Assembly (NCBI GenBank): GCA_903813345.2
Contig: CAIIXF020000011.1
Span: 33,780,166 to 33,844,165 of the forward strand
DNA length: 64,000 nt
From: Owenia fusiformis
Taxonomy: Eukaryota > Annelida > Polychaeta > Sabellida > Oweniidae
Direction of reading: 5' to 3'
How positions within the stretch are numbered: position 1 is the first letter of the stretch; every line of letters begins with the position of its first letter. Below the pieces are notes generated by a model. The model was not told where the DNA came from. It made no database searches and worked only from the letters and a program-made list of their open reading frames with translations. The position numbers and the translations under genes were made by a program. This document shows positions 46,271-58,066 of this stretch, piece after piece.

Positions 46271-49139
46271 TGGTGAATAACTTATTTATATCATACGTTC
46301 AATACGATAACAATTTTAAATACGATAGAAATATGAGCTGCATCACCTCCCCATCAGTAACACGACGGTGTGATTGTTAGAGGAACAACCTCATTTATCC
46401 TTATTTGTTACAATAACAAGGTCTAAAAATGTTTGCTCGGTAAGACTTCTATAGAGCTATTGCTCCCTTAGGTCTATTAATTATCGAGGACAACTCCTAC
46501 TCTGCTTCCAGGAAATCAAAGAAAACCGTATTCCGATTCTCATAACGATCATATCTTTTTTGCAACATGATACATCTGTCATGGCAACAAAACTATATTT
46601 CATAGCTTGTGGAAATTCAAGAGGACAATGCCTTGACTTTATAGTGTCTGTCTCCTATTGGATTGCCTCTTCCTTCAAAAACAAGTCGTTAAGTGAATAA
46701 AGATTAGAATCTACAGTACCTGAAGAAACATGTGGATCAGTGTCTGCAACAGATGGCTTATCTACTGTTAATATGAGGATATGAAGGATTTCAATTTCAG
46801 AGTCGACAGCGACAGTAGTGATAATCATGAACGTAATAAAGTGTTGATTGTGCATATAGAAAGCAAAACATCCTCAACGCAATCCTTACAATGATGACAA
46901 TGGGTTTATTTTCGAATTGTAGGAAGTAGCTTTGGACGAGCTCTATATTGATCAAGCCCAGGAAATAACATTTCTATATCTTTTCATACCACGCACGCGG
47001 TATTGAGGTTTCTATGATTCTGATATTTAACATCTTTGGCGGACTGCGGACGAAGTACTAAAGGTACACGGGGATATTAATTCTTCTTAATTTTGCTAGA
47101 CTAATCGACCAACGGAGCAAATGGGGTATTATGAATTAGGCACTGTGAAACAAAAAATGAAATTAATATTTTTGCCTGGAAATACCACAGGGGACGTTTT
47201 TCAGAAATGGTCATTGGGACCTTGTACAGTCGTCTACCTATTCCATGGGCTTTCAAGAGAAGTGAGAAGATTAAAGCAACCTTGACACGCACCTACACCC
47301 CCTCCAAAAGTTTGACAACTACGGCCACCATTGTATAGCCTGTTTAAGCCATTTCTCTTTGAAAGGATTGGTATCGATATGGAGAACTGAATTCAATAAT
47401 GTTTTTCTCTTAAACCAATCATTGAAAACATAGTTGTAAAAAAGGTATTTTATGTAATGTTCACTGATTGACAACAATTTAATGCGAAAATTATTTAGAA
47501 ATATTTTATATAACTGTTTTTGTTAACATTTTTGTTTTTTAGTGCAATCGTTTTTGCTCCTTTCTACCAATTCTTGAGAATGAAATGAAATGTCTTTCCG
47601 AACCTTGTTGGAACAAAATAGCATATGTTTTTAGACATCTCAATATTATAGATATACAAAGGAATTTTTGGTTGATTATAAAAAAGTGTTCAAAAAACTA
47701 AAACAAAATACCCCCAAAATAGATAAAAATTAAGATAAACCTTTTATTTCATTAACAAGATACTTTTTAAAATCAACCATTATATTGTTACTATTCAAAA
47801 GATGGCCATTAAATTGATGATGTGTTAAATTTTTTAATTCTTTAAACAAATAGATTAATCGGTCACATATCTATGATTCTCTAGTTTAACGACTTTTGAA
47901 ATTGCTGGTACTGGTACCCAGTATACACTGTACATAATATGTCCCTTTAAAAATTGAAGCTATTATAGATGCATTTCCCTATATTCTCATCTCTATCATT
48001 GTGTCTCATTTTTCTCACTTTACATAAATAATCGCATCTCGTATTGTGTTATAGACTAAATTATTAATAACAATAAATGTATTAGAGAGCTTATTATCAC
48101 ATCATGTCATTTGGGTATATATTATCCCCATTTGTGTACAATATTATGTATATTTATTGAGCCCCTTGAGTGGTGTTTTAACCGAGTTATGAAGTTCATC
48201 GTACCATTGTATGACATTGCATGCACGTAGTCGGTAAAAATATATAATCCTAATACTATAAACGTATCTAATCTACGTGCAAATATTCTCGACAATGGAT
48301 GCAAGAGACAATATCGTAATACAGAGGGATCAGCATGATAAATGGAAAATTTGTTATTTTTGTTTTTATTGCTTTTACCATGTTGGGGAATGCTCGAATA
48401 ATGGATTCTTATCGTATTTAAGAAATTCTATGGCTGTGTACTGTTGCTATGTCAACTTCTTCACTTTTATTTTAAGTGGAGTATTCCTACACTACAATTG
48501 TTCAGAGTGGGACGTCTGAGCAAATGTTCGTTACAAAATCTTATCACAATTGTTAGATTTTTTATTTCACCATAGAATGCAATTGGACACATCTTGCCTT
48601 TGTCATTTTGTCAGATACTCTATCTATACTGCCTTTTAAGTCGTAAGGCCGTACTACGCAGTACGCATTATAACCAGTTGTAATTTTCGAAGCAGGGACA
48701 CTGTTTTTCTCATATAGTATAAGTATATGTACAGGGTGACACAAAAATTGGGCCCCAAATATTCTCTTAAAATCTTTTATTAGCCATGATAATACATAAT
48801 TAGCAAAGGACGGAGTGCGATGGAGTTTAGTTCTTTACTTTAGTCATTATTTGGCACTAATGATGATTTTCACATAAAAGTACATTTTGATATGGCAGAC
48901 ACTTTAAAATCTAAAACCTAATGCTGAGCTTGTATTATCTGTTTCAGGTTTGGAAGGTTGTGTATGTGGTCTATTACCAGGGACTTGTGTGGCCTATGTG
49001 GCCTATGGTAGAGACAACATCAACTACGCTGTGATAGACGAAATTCACACCCCTTCTGCTAATTATATGATTGTGTAATAAAAAGACAAAACGTGCGCAT
49101 CGATAGGTGTATGGTAGACAGGGCGTAACACTCTATAAC
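46271..49139. other. Gene-free stretch; one orphan CAGGGTG end at 48733
   Basis: GTACAGGGTGACACAAAAAT at ~48731 resembles the TA+CAGGGTG end of the 4099-4842 element, but no inverted partner was found. Short open frames (46655, 47101, 48122, 48277, 48562) show no motif. Confidence 0.4.
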
Positions 49140-49310
49140 CACCGTAAAAGATAGATTGGTCTGACACCCCAACGTGTTAGAGAAGATATTACTGCGGCAG
49201 ATACTATACACGATAGATGGAGCTGACACCCCTGTAGCAGTGCGTTAGACAATACATCACCGATAGATACTGAAAACGACAGGCGGATATATCACCCCAA
49301 TGGTACACGT
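49140..49310 (+). repeat. Degenerate ~60-bp repeat upstream of the GPCR
   Basis: Three loosely related segments each carry a (C/A)GATAGAT(T/G)G...TGACACCCC pattern (near 49150, 49210, 49265). It lies about 430-590 bp before the GPCR start, in the region that should hold its promoter or 5'UTR. No TATA box or splice acceptor could be fixed. Confidence 0.35.
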
Positions 49311-49732
49311 AATGATACGACAGGTACATTATCAAATGGACAGCGAACACGCCTGAAGACGGCAACGAAACTAGCATCCCTAAGCGTGGTCAACTAAGCA
49401 TCATTATTGTCGATGACAAAGAAATATTCACCCTCATTCTCCAATCATTAGACATTTCATATGTTTTATGAGGGATAACACCCCGGAGACTACATAATCA
49501 GGAATACAGGAAACTTAGTTAATAGAACATGATTTGTAGCTGCAACCTTATTACCTGTTCTTTTAAGACTCGGACTAACACTGAAACATTACCCCGTATG
49601 TTATCCTAATAATTACGTTCGTTACATTGAAAGTGATCTTGGTGATCCGGGATATAAGAGAAACTGTATCATATGACTTTTGTTATGAACTGAAACTGAC
49701 ACAGTAATCGGATTGTTAACGAATTAATAAAC

Positions 49733-50809
49733 ATGGATGATAACAATGGAACTTTCTTTAATGACACTGCTCGTGCGGCGAGCGGTGGCGACAATGGGAC
49801 CGTTCTCCATAACGCAACGGTCGATTTGATAAACGATCCGGGGAACTTAAGGCGACTCATCATAACAGCATTGCTCTGTTTTGTGTCGGTTGTGGTAAAC
49901 GTCATCTCTATGGTTGCTGTGTGCCACATTCCTGGACGACTCAGTGGCAGCCATTACCTTCTGATCAACCTGGCGGTCACAGATACATTAGGTGGAATAG
50001 TGTCACTCTTTGAAATCATTGGTCTTATTTTATCACTTAAGCATACCTTCTTTTATTTGGAAATATACGTTCATGTCATGGCGATAGGATATTCCCTGTT
50101 CGTGCTTTTCTATCTTGAATCCGCTTTCACTCTTCTTGTTTTTGCGATCCAACGATATATCGCTCTCTGTCGACCGGTACAGTTTGTGCGCATGTGCAGC
50201 AAAGAGAGGACTCTACTAGCAATGGTGATCACGTGGATCGTGTCGTTTCTAGTCGCAATTTTTGGATTGCTTAGTCTTTCGTTCGTTCATCTTGGATATT
50301 ATATTTCCAACCCAGATATATGGCAGTACATATGGCCAGTGATTCTCGTCATAACCTTCGCTGTAATAGTTGGATTGTATTTCTGCGTCCTCCGAGGGTT
50401 GCACGAGCGTTCCAGTCGTATTCGCTCCGAACAAGGCGTTGAGCAAAACTACCAAGCGTTGGTAACAACCGTCATCCTTATAACAATTTTAGTTTTCACT
50501 CTTATACCTTATATGATTATAAAACTGATCCGTTACAACCACGGCATGGGCGGAATGGCTACCATCAATATCCTTCATTGGGACTTTGGGATATACCTAC
50601 CCTACACGAACTTCATCAGCGATCCCATTATCTATGCCCTTCGCATGAAAGACGTAAGAGAGGGCTACATGTGTGCGTTCGCAGGAGCCTGCCATAAGAG
50701 CAGCTTGAACCTCCGTGGCCGAGAGAGTATTTCCCTTCAGACTCAGATTACTGAGTCGGATCAAGTTCATACTCAAAAGGAATCGCTGAATAATTCCAAA
50801 CATCTTTAA
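49733..50809 (+). CDS. Class A (rhodopsin-like) G-protein-coupled receptor, single exon, orphan
   Basis: A 358-aa plasma-membrane receptor expected to signal through heterotrimeric G proteins; the ligand cannot be read from sequence. The N-terminus has four N-glycosylation sequons (residues 5, 10, 21, 27) and no obvious cleaved signal peptide. Seven hydrophobic segments follow, near 41-64, 74-99, 110-136, 160-184, 196-220, 243-267 and 283-304. Family landmarks: N56 in TM1, LAVTD with D84 in TM2, QRY (140-142) in place of DRY at the end of TM3, W168 in TM4, P202 in TM5, P259 in TM6 and DPIIY (297-301) in place of NPxxY. The usual Cys at the top of TM3 and a partner in loop 2 are absent, and the TM6 CWxP tryptophan is replaced (T-L-I-P). 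Cysteines 314 and 320 could be palmitoylated. The start is supported by an in-frame TGA 36 nt upstream with no ATG between. DPxIY plus the missing TM3 Cys recalls the melanocortin/S1P/cannabinoid/adenosine group, but assignment is only tentative. Confidence 0.95.
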   Translation: MDDNNGTFFNDTARAASGGDNGTVLHNATVDLINDPGNLRRLIITALLCFVSVVVNVISMVAVCHIPGRLSGSHYLLINLAVTDTLGGIVSLFEIIGLILSLKHTFFYLEIYVHVMAIGYSLFVLFYLESAFTLLVFAIQRYIALCRPVQFVRMCSKERTLLAMVITWIVSFLVAIFGLLSLSFVHLGYYISNPDIWQYIWPVILVITFAVIVGLYFCVLRGLHERSSRIRSEQGVEQNYQALVTTVILITILVFTLIPYMIIKLIRYNHGMGGMATINILHWDFGIYLPYTNFISDPIIYALRMKDVREGYMCAFAGACHKSSLNLRGRESISLQTQITESDQVHTQKESLNNSKHL

Positions 50810-51268
50810 TGCTGCCAAAGTGGCTTGTGGTTTGTTGAAGACTTTGGGGCATAGCCAGGACTAATTGGTGAGAAATATTTATATAGCTAGGTGAGGCAAA
50901 AAGAGCAAAATACGTTATACGTTTCACAACCATTACAATTTATAAAAAACTGCTTATGACTGCGTATGAGATATATTCTCTTTAAGAAGCGGATTCAGTT
51001 CTTTCGTCTCATCTTTGGGAGCAGGATCCGGAAAAGCGGAATTATAACGTCAATACAAGTGCGATAATAACGAGAGTTATTACGGGATCACAGAATATTA
51101 ACGAAAGTCACTAAACCATAATTCTGCTATGAACTAGTGTCGGACATTTTGACATTGACACTAGCTTTGCTTTCCAACAAATTGAATATAAATCTGATGA
51201 GTCTGAAGTTTAAATACTGCGCAGCATTAATGTAATTAGATACTGTCTGCGTTGAGTAATATTTAAGG

Positions 51269-51274
51269 AATAAA
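51269..51274 (+). terminator. Candidate polyadenylation signal AATAAA for the GPCR
   Basis: First clear AATAAA on the coding strand after the GPCR stop codon, about 460 nt downstream. This is a plausible 3'UTR length but the hexamer alone is weak evidence in AT-rich DNA. Confidence 0.3.
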
Positions 51275-53251
51275 TAATGATAGGCCATTCAATATGGTGA
51301 AATTCAGCACAAGTTGGACAGAATGTTGTACAAAGCACGAACCGAAGGTTTATTCCTTAAATATATAACGTGTATTGAATGCATATATTCTAAGATATTT
51401 TCCAAGAGTTGTACCTTTGGTTGACAAGTAGATGACTAGCATTAAACTGGTAAAACTGGTAAGAGAGCTAACTGTGAATTCGTTATTTTGAGATGAATGT
51501 TAGTATCAAAATATAATATATATTGGAGTAGCTCGTAGCTTTGCACACGTTGTGTTTGTGTGCTTTAATTAATTATCTTATTCGAGTTTTTATGATATTA
51601 GCTAAATGATATCAGTTTATGGGCGTGTCAATCCTGCAACATTGTAAAAACCAGTGCATACCAGTGTCCATGGGATACTGTTCTATAAGCACTATAAGGT
51701 ATTTAATAGTTTTAATATTGATCAATTGTGTGACACAGAGCATGTCCTACCTCGTTGAGCACAATGCCCCCCCCCCCCCACCGAGCATTGAATAAAGAGG
51801 GACTTTGATAAATCAAAATTATGCTGATTTTGGGTTGTATATGTTTATGATTTGATAAAGTGTAGTTTAGTCAAATATAACTTAAAATCTTTATTTAAAA
51901 TTTTGTTTTGACAATAGGTAGATTATAAGGAACAGTCATGGTCAAGGTCTTGCGTGCGAAGGGGCACTTGATAACAGAGATGGTAAACACACCCGTAAAC
52001 ACACTAGTGTACTTTAAAACGAACCACTGTAAATTATCACGACATGCAGTTCGGCTTTAGACATAATAAATTTAAAAATATATTTTTAAAATGATTTAGT
52101 AGTGCTACGGGGGTCTACAGCGACTGCTTTAGAGACCTTCACAGACAGAATGTTACATTTAAAGAGGCACTATGCCATAGGATAGCACAATCAAGACCCC
52201 TCTGGACTTTTTGCATATTGAGTTTCACCACATATATACCCATCTACTTACCAAAGAAGAAGTCCCAAATCCCCCTCTTTCAGTGTTAATTTTGCGATTG
52301 TGCTGGCTGATCTAATTATTTTCGAAGAAATTAATTCAATCTGAAGTTTGAATATGCCGGGAAAGTCCTCCTGTTATCTGATTGGTTGTTGAATTTGTTT
52401 ATCATAAACCTGATTGGCTCCCTGGTTCAAGGCACTTGTGGGTGCTTGTGTGACTCAATGGGGATTCCCCTCAATAGCCAAGAATGGATTGTGTTTAATT
52501 CTTGAGTTTGGTTGTTCTGTTGATTATTTCAGATATTTCAGCAATAATATACCCAAAAGTTATTCTCAAGATATATCCATGGTATGTGAGATATTATATG
52601 AGCAATAACAATAGGACATCATTGATTGTCTGGGGGAGACACCTATGGCATAATGCATCTTTAATATCTTAACTATAATTGTCCGTTTGTGGAATTTTCT
52701 CAGAATATATTTGAAAATGTCCAGACGCTTCCTTATTGAGATCAATCTCATTTTATTTACTATTGTAAATAATCTATTCCCAAACAAGAATGTTGGACAA
52801 ATAATTATAACTTTGGCCATTATTATCGTTAAAGTTCTTGTTAACCCAGAGGCCTAGAAATGAATGACATAATCATATTTCATAGACCTAATCAAAAAGA
52901 AAGTTGGTGTCACCGACTTTATTTTTACTTTTCACTTTTACTAGCATTCTCTCCAAAACTTAATGACGGGATTTTTTAATTTTTCCACACTGGGAGGTTT
53001 AATAATTAAAGTTGATTTGAAGGAAATAAAAAACAAAGGTCACCGACTTCGCTTTAAATAATGGCTCTTCGAAAAAGTACATCTTTTCAATTATTTATGT
53101 TATTGTCTAATACGTCGCTTATTATTTACCAAAGGGCAGCAAAAATACATTAAAAGCCACTATGGGATATATTTTATTAAATTCATTGATATTTTCTATC
53201 GATTTGAATATAAAGTAAAAAACTCATTTTTCAAAAATGTAATATCACGAA
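51275..53251. other. Gene-free stretch with poly(C) and a short dispersed repeat
   Basis: A poly(C) run lies at ~51764-51779. The next bases AATAAAGAGGGACTTTGATA(AATCA) (about 51791-51820) match 41633-41663 with a few differences. The upstream C-rich segment at both sites also looks related, so this is a short dispersed repeat. Nothing else recognised. Confidence 0.4.
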
Positions 53252-53542
53252 TTATTATATCACTATCTAGCTAGCGACAGTATGATTGGTCAAAACCGGG
53301 TCACATGTCGTGGGATATCTGGCGATATCCAATGGCAATGCTAATCAGATAAGACAACCGTGAGATATCTAGCGATATCCCACGCTCCCGGGAATTTTCA
53401 AAGAATTTGTTTTCGTTCAGTGTAAATAATTTAGTTCAGTGTTAGTCAAAATGACAGACGAACCGAGTAGATTCAATGTATTTCAATGTTAACCTATGAC
53501 TTAATAATATTAGGGATGTTTAGCTAGACAGTGATATAATAA
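53252..53542. mobile_element. ~290-bp element with 22-bp inverted ends and an internal GATATC palindrome
   Basis: TTATTATATCACTATCTAGC(TA) at 53252-53273 is inverted at 53521-53542 with one mismatch. Inside, CGTGGGATATC(T)GGCGATATCC (about 53310) and GAGATATCTAGCGATATCCC (about 53362) form a second stem. It directly abuts the hairpin at 53543. Confidence 0.6.
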
Positions 53543-53677
53543 AACAAATATTTCACTCTATTTTCGGTGAATACCTGTAGCACTTTCACAAGGTGATATT
53601 CCACTTGCCCTTCGGGCTTCGTGGAATATCTGTGAAAGATGTACAGGTATTCACCTCAATAGAGTGAAATATTTGTT
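53543..53677. repeat. 135-bp hairpin with GC-rich apical palindrome
   Basis: AACAAATATTTCACTCTATT pairs with its complement at the right end. The stem continues through GGTGAATACCTGTA, CTTTCACA and GATATTCCAC, and the loop is TTGCCCTTCGGGCTTCG. Few mismatches by eye. Could be a MITE or a source of a long-hairpin RNA; small-RNA data would be needed to tell. Confidence 0.75.
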
Positions 53678-54246
53678 CAATATCCTATAAAGTTGATCAC
53701 TCGTCAATTCATTGCTCCTATGTTATAGCATGGTGCCACGTATTGCCAATAAACAACTGCCTTAAGATTTTAGTAATAATTTTAGTAAATCCATCTACAT
53801 AGCTTCACTTTATTACAAATTCATCACAATTATCAATACCCAGTTAAATATGTTAAAGTGACCCAGTCGCTTGTCCTCTTATCCTGGAATAGTTCAGAAT
53901 TAATCAGCTCATTTAATTTGATTATCAATATAATTGATAGCAGTGTTTTCTGTACGTATAATTATACGGTGTATAGTTCTAGAAATTGTGCTCACGTACA
54001 GAACCTTGAACTTTCAAAAGGCTACATGTACATACCAGGCATATCTTGCTAATTTGCATATTTTGTAAAGTGATATTTTGTCATGTGTGAAAAGGATTTC
54101 AGTAGTCAAGTAGACTTGATATTAAAAATCAAAAAGTAGCAATGTGTGTCTCTTTCTATGTTACGAAGTGAAACAATTTTCTGAGCTGCTTTTGGGCTTT
54201 GTGGAAGATCACTTATGAAAGACGCACTATTATTCAAAGCCATATA
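53678..54246. other. Short gene-free stretch; possible TTAA MITE end at 53853
   Basis: TTAAAGTGACCCAGTCGCTT at ~53853 resembles TTAAAGTGATACAGTCCGAG at 54485, the left end of the TTAA-flanked insertion in the neighbouring transposon. A right end was not found. Confidence 0.3.
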
Positions 54247-54488
54247 CACGAGGGGAAAGAGTACCCGTGTATATACAACCTACCGCCGAGCAAAGACCCG
54301 AAGATGTCTGAAAATGTAGGGGGTGAGTTATAAACTTTTGTTTATATCTTGAATTTCTCAATATGAAAAACAGATAAAACACAGAATTGTGTGTAACTGA
54401 TAAAGTTATTGTTCCAGGCACTAATGTTTGCAAAATAATGAGTACTTAGCGCAATGTTTACTATCCAATCGCTAAATTCAACTTTTAA

Positions 54489-55183
54489 AGTGATACAGTC
54501 CGAGTTTAAGCCAATTTTAGCAAAAAATATTTAATATCATCTGAAGAACACTGTCTTACCTTGATCCTAGGATATATTCAACCCATATAACTGAAGGATA
54601 TCGGAGATTTCTCAAATTGAAGTGGGTACATTTAATTTGATTTCACATCGTCCACTTCGAATTTTGCACTCAAGTTGATGACGTCACCAAAGTATGTTTG
54701 TTTACACATTTTCTTGCATTTCGTTCAGAGCAATATTGCATATAAAACTTGGGAGAAAATGTGATCTACTTTTGAAAAGAGTAATTTTCGTGTTCTGTAC
54801 ATAGTGATTACATAATGTTTTATTAATTATGTGTTCCTGATATAATAGTTATTCTTTTGCAAGAAAGAGATTCAGTGATTGTTTAGAAAACCGTCAGAAA
54901 TAAGTGGAACCTAGAATATGAAAAAATTCTCCTAACCTCTCAATTGGAATAGCTCACAGGTCATAGCCTCGTTCTGATTATTAGTCACATGACCTTTGAC
55001 TAGGGAATCCCAAACAATGTGCAAGTGTGAGCAAATTTATTTCTGTTGAAAACGCTGAATTGTGAAGTCAAAACACAACCAAGGTCAGTAAAAACGATGT
55101 TTATATGTACCAATGTGCTTTGGGATTCAGTTTTTCTTATCCATATGTAGGTTGAACTAACATTTCATCCATTCCACATTACT
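54489..55183. mobile_element. 695-bp TTAA-flanked insertion inside transposon copy 2
   Basis: Absent from copy 1 at the equivalent point. TTAA stands at both junctions (54485-54488 and 55184-55187), and copy 1 has a single TTTAAA there, as expected for an insertion with a TTAA duplication. Ends AGTGATACAG and complement AGTAATGTGG match only weakly. A precise deletion from copy 1 between TTTAAA repeats is the alternative. Confidence 0.55.
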
Positions 55184-55689
55184 TTAAATATTTGAATGAT
55201 GATTTACATCTTGAATAAGTAACAACCATGGCTGTCTTTACTTCATTCGATTCAAAGATACAATAGGTGTAAATGTATCATATTTATTTCACTGCCATAC
55301 GTTGCATATCATTGAAATAACCGGTGAAAGTTGAAAATGAAAGACCCGACTATGTCACGAGTACTATTATATAGGACCCGAAGCTACCACCGAGCTATTC
55401 CGACTATACCGTGAGTAGAACCCGATGAGGTAGTGAGTAAGCTTTCGAATGAGCATATAATATCATGACGATATCACAAATATTCCTTTTTCTTTATCAT
55501 ATACTCCTGGCACCGGGATATAATATAATATGATATAATTCCCGCAGCACTATACGTCAACGTCTGTTTCCGGCAAAGTTCTTTAAAACTTTGAATTCAT
55601 GCTTACACTTGAATCACCATATCTCCTATGTGTCTATGGTAAGAGTGCAACCCACAAACATTTAATTCTGCATTGCAAGCGCCATTCTA

Positions 55690-55979
55690 CTCAAAGAACA
55701 CAACTTGAAGAATCCCAAGCTTCACAAGCTTCATATCCTCGAAACGAAAATTACCGTGATCTTTCTTTGATAATACAATACCATAGTCAAAAACATTGTA
55801 AATCCATTTTTGCCATTTAACTCAGGCACATTCACTTTAATACTAAGTAATGGATGGTGCTGACTGAAGTGGACCACAAAGTCATCCATCTCGTGTGATT
55901 TATAACTACAGTGGAAGCATTTGTACCGAGGACCTGAAATACAATGTTTCGATGTGCAGTGGTAACTGGTGATAGCCAT
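55690..55979 (-). pseudogene. Transposon-encoded C2H2 zinc-finger protein fragment, frameshifted (copy 2)
   Basis: The minus-strand frame opening at 55979 encodes the same zinc-finger segment as copy 1 (YHCTSKHC, then C-x2-C-x12-H-x3-H), with no amino-acid differences that I can see up to the A-run. Here the run has five A (copy 1 has seven), which throws the frame the other way. The downstream coherent frame (KWIYNVFDYG...) is again present but out of phase with the start. The shared TAG beyond it is also conserved. The plus-strand frame 55599-55820 is the antisense shadow. Role inferred: DNA binding by a transposon protein. Confidence 0.6.
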
Positions 55980-56633
55980 ATTTTTTCAGTTTCATTTATT
56001 GTTCACAACAAAATGATTCACATGGAATGATGCAGATTGTATGTTTATTATTTTTTCATCAGCACGTCATAAACTCGACGATATAATCGGATCTCAACAT
56101 TTTACTCAAGTAATGTTCGGATTCTGAGATCCTTTACTCAAGATGTTTTCGGATCTTTATAATATTACTCGTCGATCACATCGTGTCCGATGTCCGATAA
56201 CCTCGGATCTTTTAGGACAACGTTTAAGTGAAGATTTTGCTGTTCAAAAGTGCTATTTTGACCTAATATTTTGACACTTAATATATTATGCATATGCACA
56301 TCCATTTACCGACCCAAGTATGTCTTATGTATGGCTATTATCAATTAAAGCGAGTATGAATGAGAAAAACAAATCGAAAACCATAATACGTTTACCTTAT
56401 CTCTTAATTTGGACATAAAAATATATTTCAACTATAATTCTAGGCCAATTGCGCCTGCTAGAACATCTTAGTAACAACTCTAACCATCCAAAGGAATTGT
56501 TAGTGACATTATATTACCTTTATTGTCCATTTTCCTACGAGATGACATTATCAAACATTTGCTCGGCGGTATGTGCGTGTCTTGCTCGGCGGTAGGTTGT
56601 ATATACACGGGTACTCTTTCCCCTCGTGATATA

Positions 56634-57676
56634 GAAGATGTAAAATGTTAATTAAAATCACTTAAGCTGAAATACCAACTCCCCTAGCACTAATGTGTAC
56701 AATTACAAAGGTTTAACTGATCCACAATGGCGTATGACTTCACTGGCCTCTAGATATCAACAGAAGAAAAGTATGTTCATTTCTCAAATTTTATTTGGAT
56801 TCACCATTTATACGTTATGGCTTTGACCTCTCGATGTAAAACAGTGCAGGGATTTCTACACACTTTTTGATGATGACATCCAGGCCAGTACACAATCCTC
56901 AAATGGAGGAATTCAAATCAAATCAAAATGAGAAATCTCCGATGTCTCTCAGTAATATGAGTCGAAGTTATCCTAATATTAAGGTAATATAGTAATCTTG
57001 AGATGATATCTCACAGGTTTTGCCAAAACTGCCTTATATTTCTTCCATATGGCTTTAAATATGTATTTACGATACGATGAAAATAAAAATATCTGTTATC
57101 ATTATAATTTATTAAGTGTAAATAAGACCTTAATAAATGTTTCACATTGTATACAGTAAAGGCTTCAAGGATGGACACTTGTGTATGTTCTCACCAATGA
57201 ATCTTTATGTAGAACTGGATTGACCGAAGAAAATTATACATCTGTTACGAATGATAACTTTTTCAAAATGCCTAGCATGGTATATATGGATGAAAATTGA
57301 CTGAATAAATGGAACCTATTCAGAAAGTAAAAATCGGGCCTGTGAAAAGGTATTCACGTTAAATGGTGTCCATCATAGAGATTCGTTCAAGTTAAAATGT
57401 TTATCTTTTTGCTGTAAATAACGTACTTTTACTGTTAAGGTATACACTTTGTATAATCGATTATGTACTTGTTAAGAACGTACAATAAAGTTTGAAAAAT
57501 AGAAATCTCAAAATACACGAATTTCACATCATACATGTACAACAATGTAATAGCCCTGCATATCCTTTTTGGTGTCTTTGGACCAAAACAAATATAGTCG
57601 ATCTGTCATTTTCTGAACCTTTGAATCTGTAAAAACACTATGTTTTATTGTGGAATCACTATCATAAGGGTTTTAT
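56634..57676. other. Gene-free stretch, nothing recognised
   Basis: Anonymous AT-rich DNA between transposon copy 2 and the LINE remnant. TACAGTAAAGGCTTCAAGGA at ~57154 vaguely recalls a mariner-type end but has no partner. Confidence 0.4.
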
Positions 57677-58063
57677 GAACCGATTTGGCTGGGTTGGACA
57701 AAGGGCAACCTTGGGGGAGAAATTATACATGCAAATGAAGGTATCCATTATATAAAGGCGATATTTTGAAAGCCTTTGACTCAATTGACCATACTATTTT
57801 GCTAAATAATAATTTACAAACGATGAAATCAACTGTGGAATAGGGGTAACATGGTATATAGCTAAGAACACCGACACAGTGTCTCATTCAATCATACTTC
57901 ATTATTCACTCATGGTGTGATTCAGGGATCTGTTTCATGTTATATTATTTTCTATACATTAAACACCTGCATGAATCAAGTAGTTTATTGATTTATTTGT
58001 CACTATTGGTGATAACACACATCTAACTTCATCATACAAAACGTTTGGTATCTCTAAATATGC
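57677..58063 (+). pseudogene. Decayed LINE reverse transcriptase fragment (CR1/L2-like), plus strand
   Basis: RT blocks recognisable across frameshifts: NRFGWVGQRATLGE (usual QFGFRKG.ST), then ILKAFDSIDHTILL from about 57763, HGVIQGSVSCYIIFYTLN (usual [20 protein letters not shown]) near 57910, and VTIGDNTHL (the YADDT catalytic block with its aspartates damaged) near 58000. Stops and the changed catalytic block show it is dead. A TAA-flanked element is inserted directly after it at 58067. Confidence 0.8.
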
Positions 58064-58066
58064 TAA

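Larger units (their letters stand above)
54247..56628 (-). mobile_element. DNA transposon copy 2 (CACGAGGGG ends), inverted relative to copy 1, with nested insertion
   Basis: Same terminal inverted repeats as 13987-15688 (CACGAGGGGAAAGAGTACCC ... complement), with the double TACCGCCGAGCAA block now at the right end, so orientation is reversed. Flanks give ATATA at both edges (54242-54246 and 56629-56633), a 5-bp rather than 6-bp duplication, or a mutated one. The body is closely similar to copy 1 throughout, apart from a 695-bp segment (54489-55183) present only here. Confidence 0.85.
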
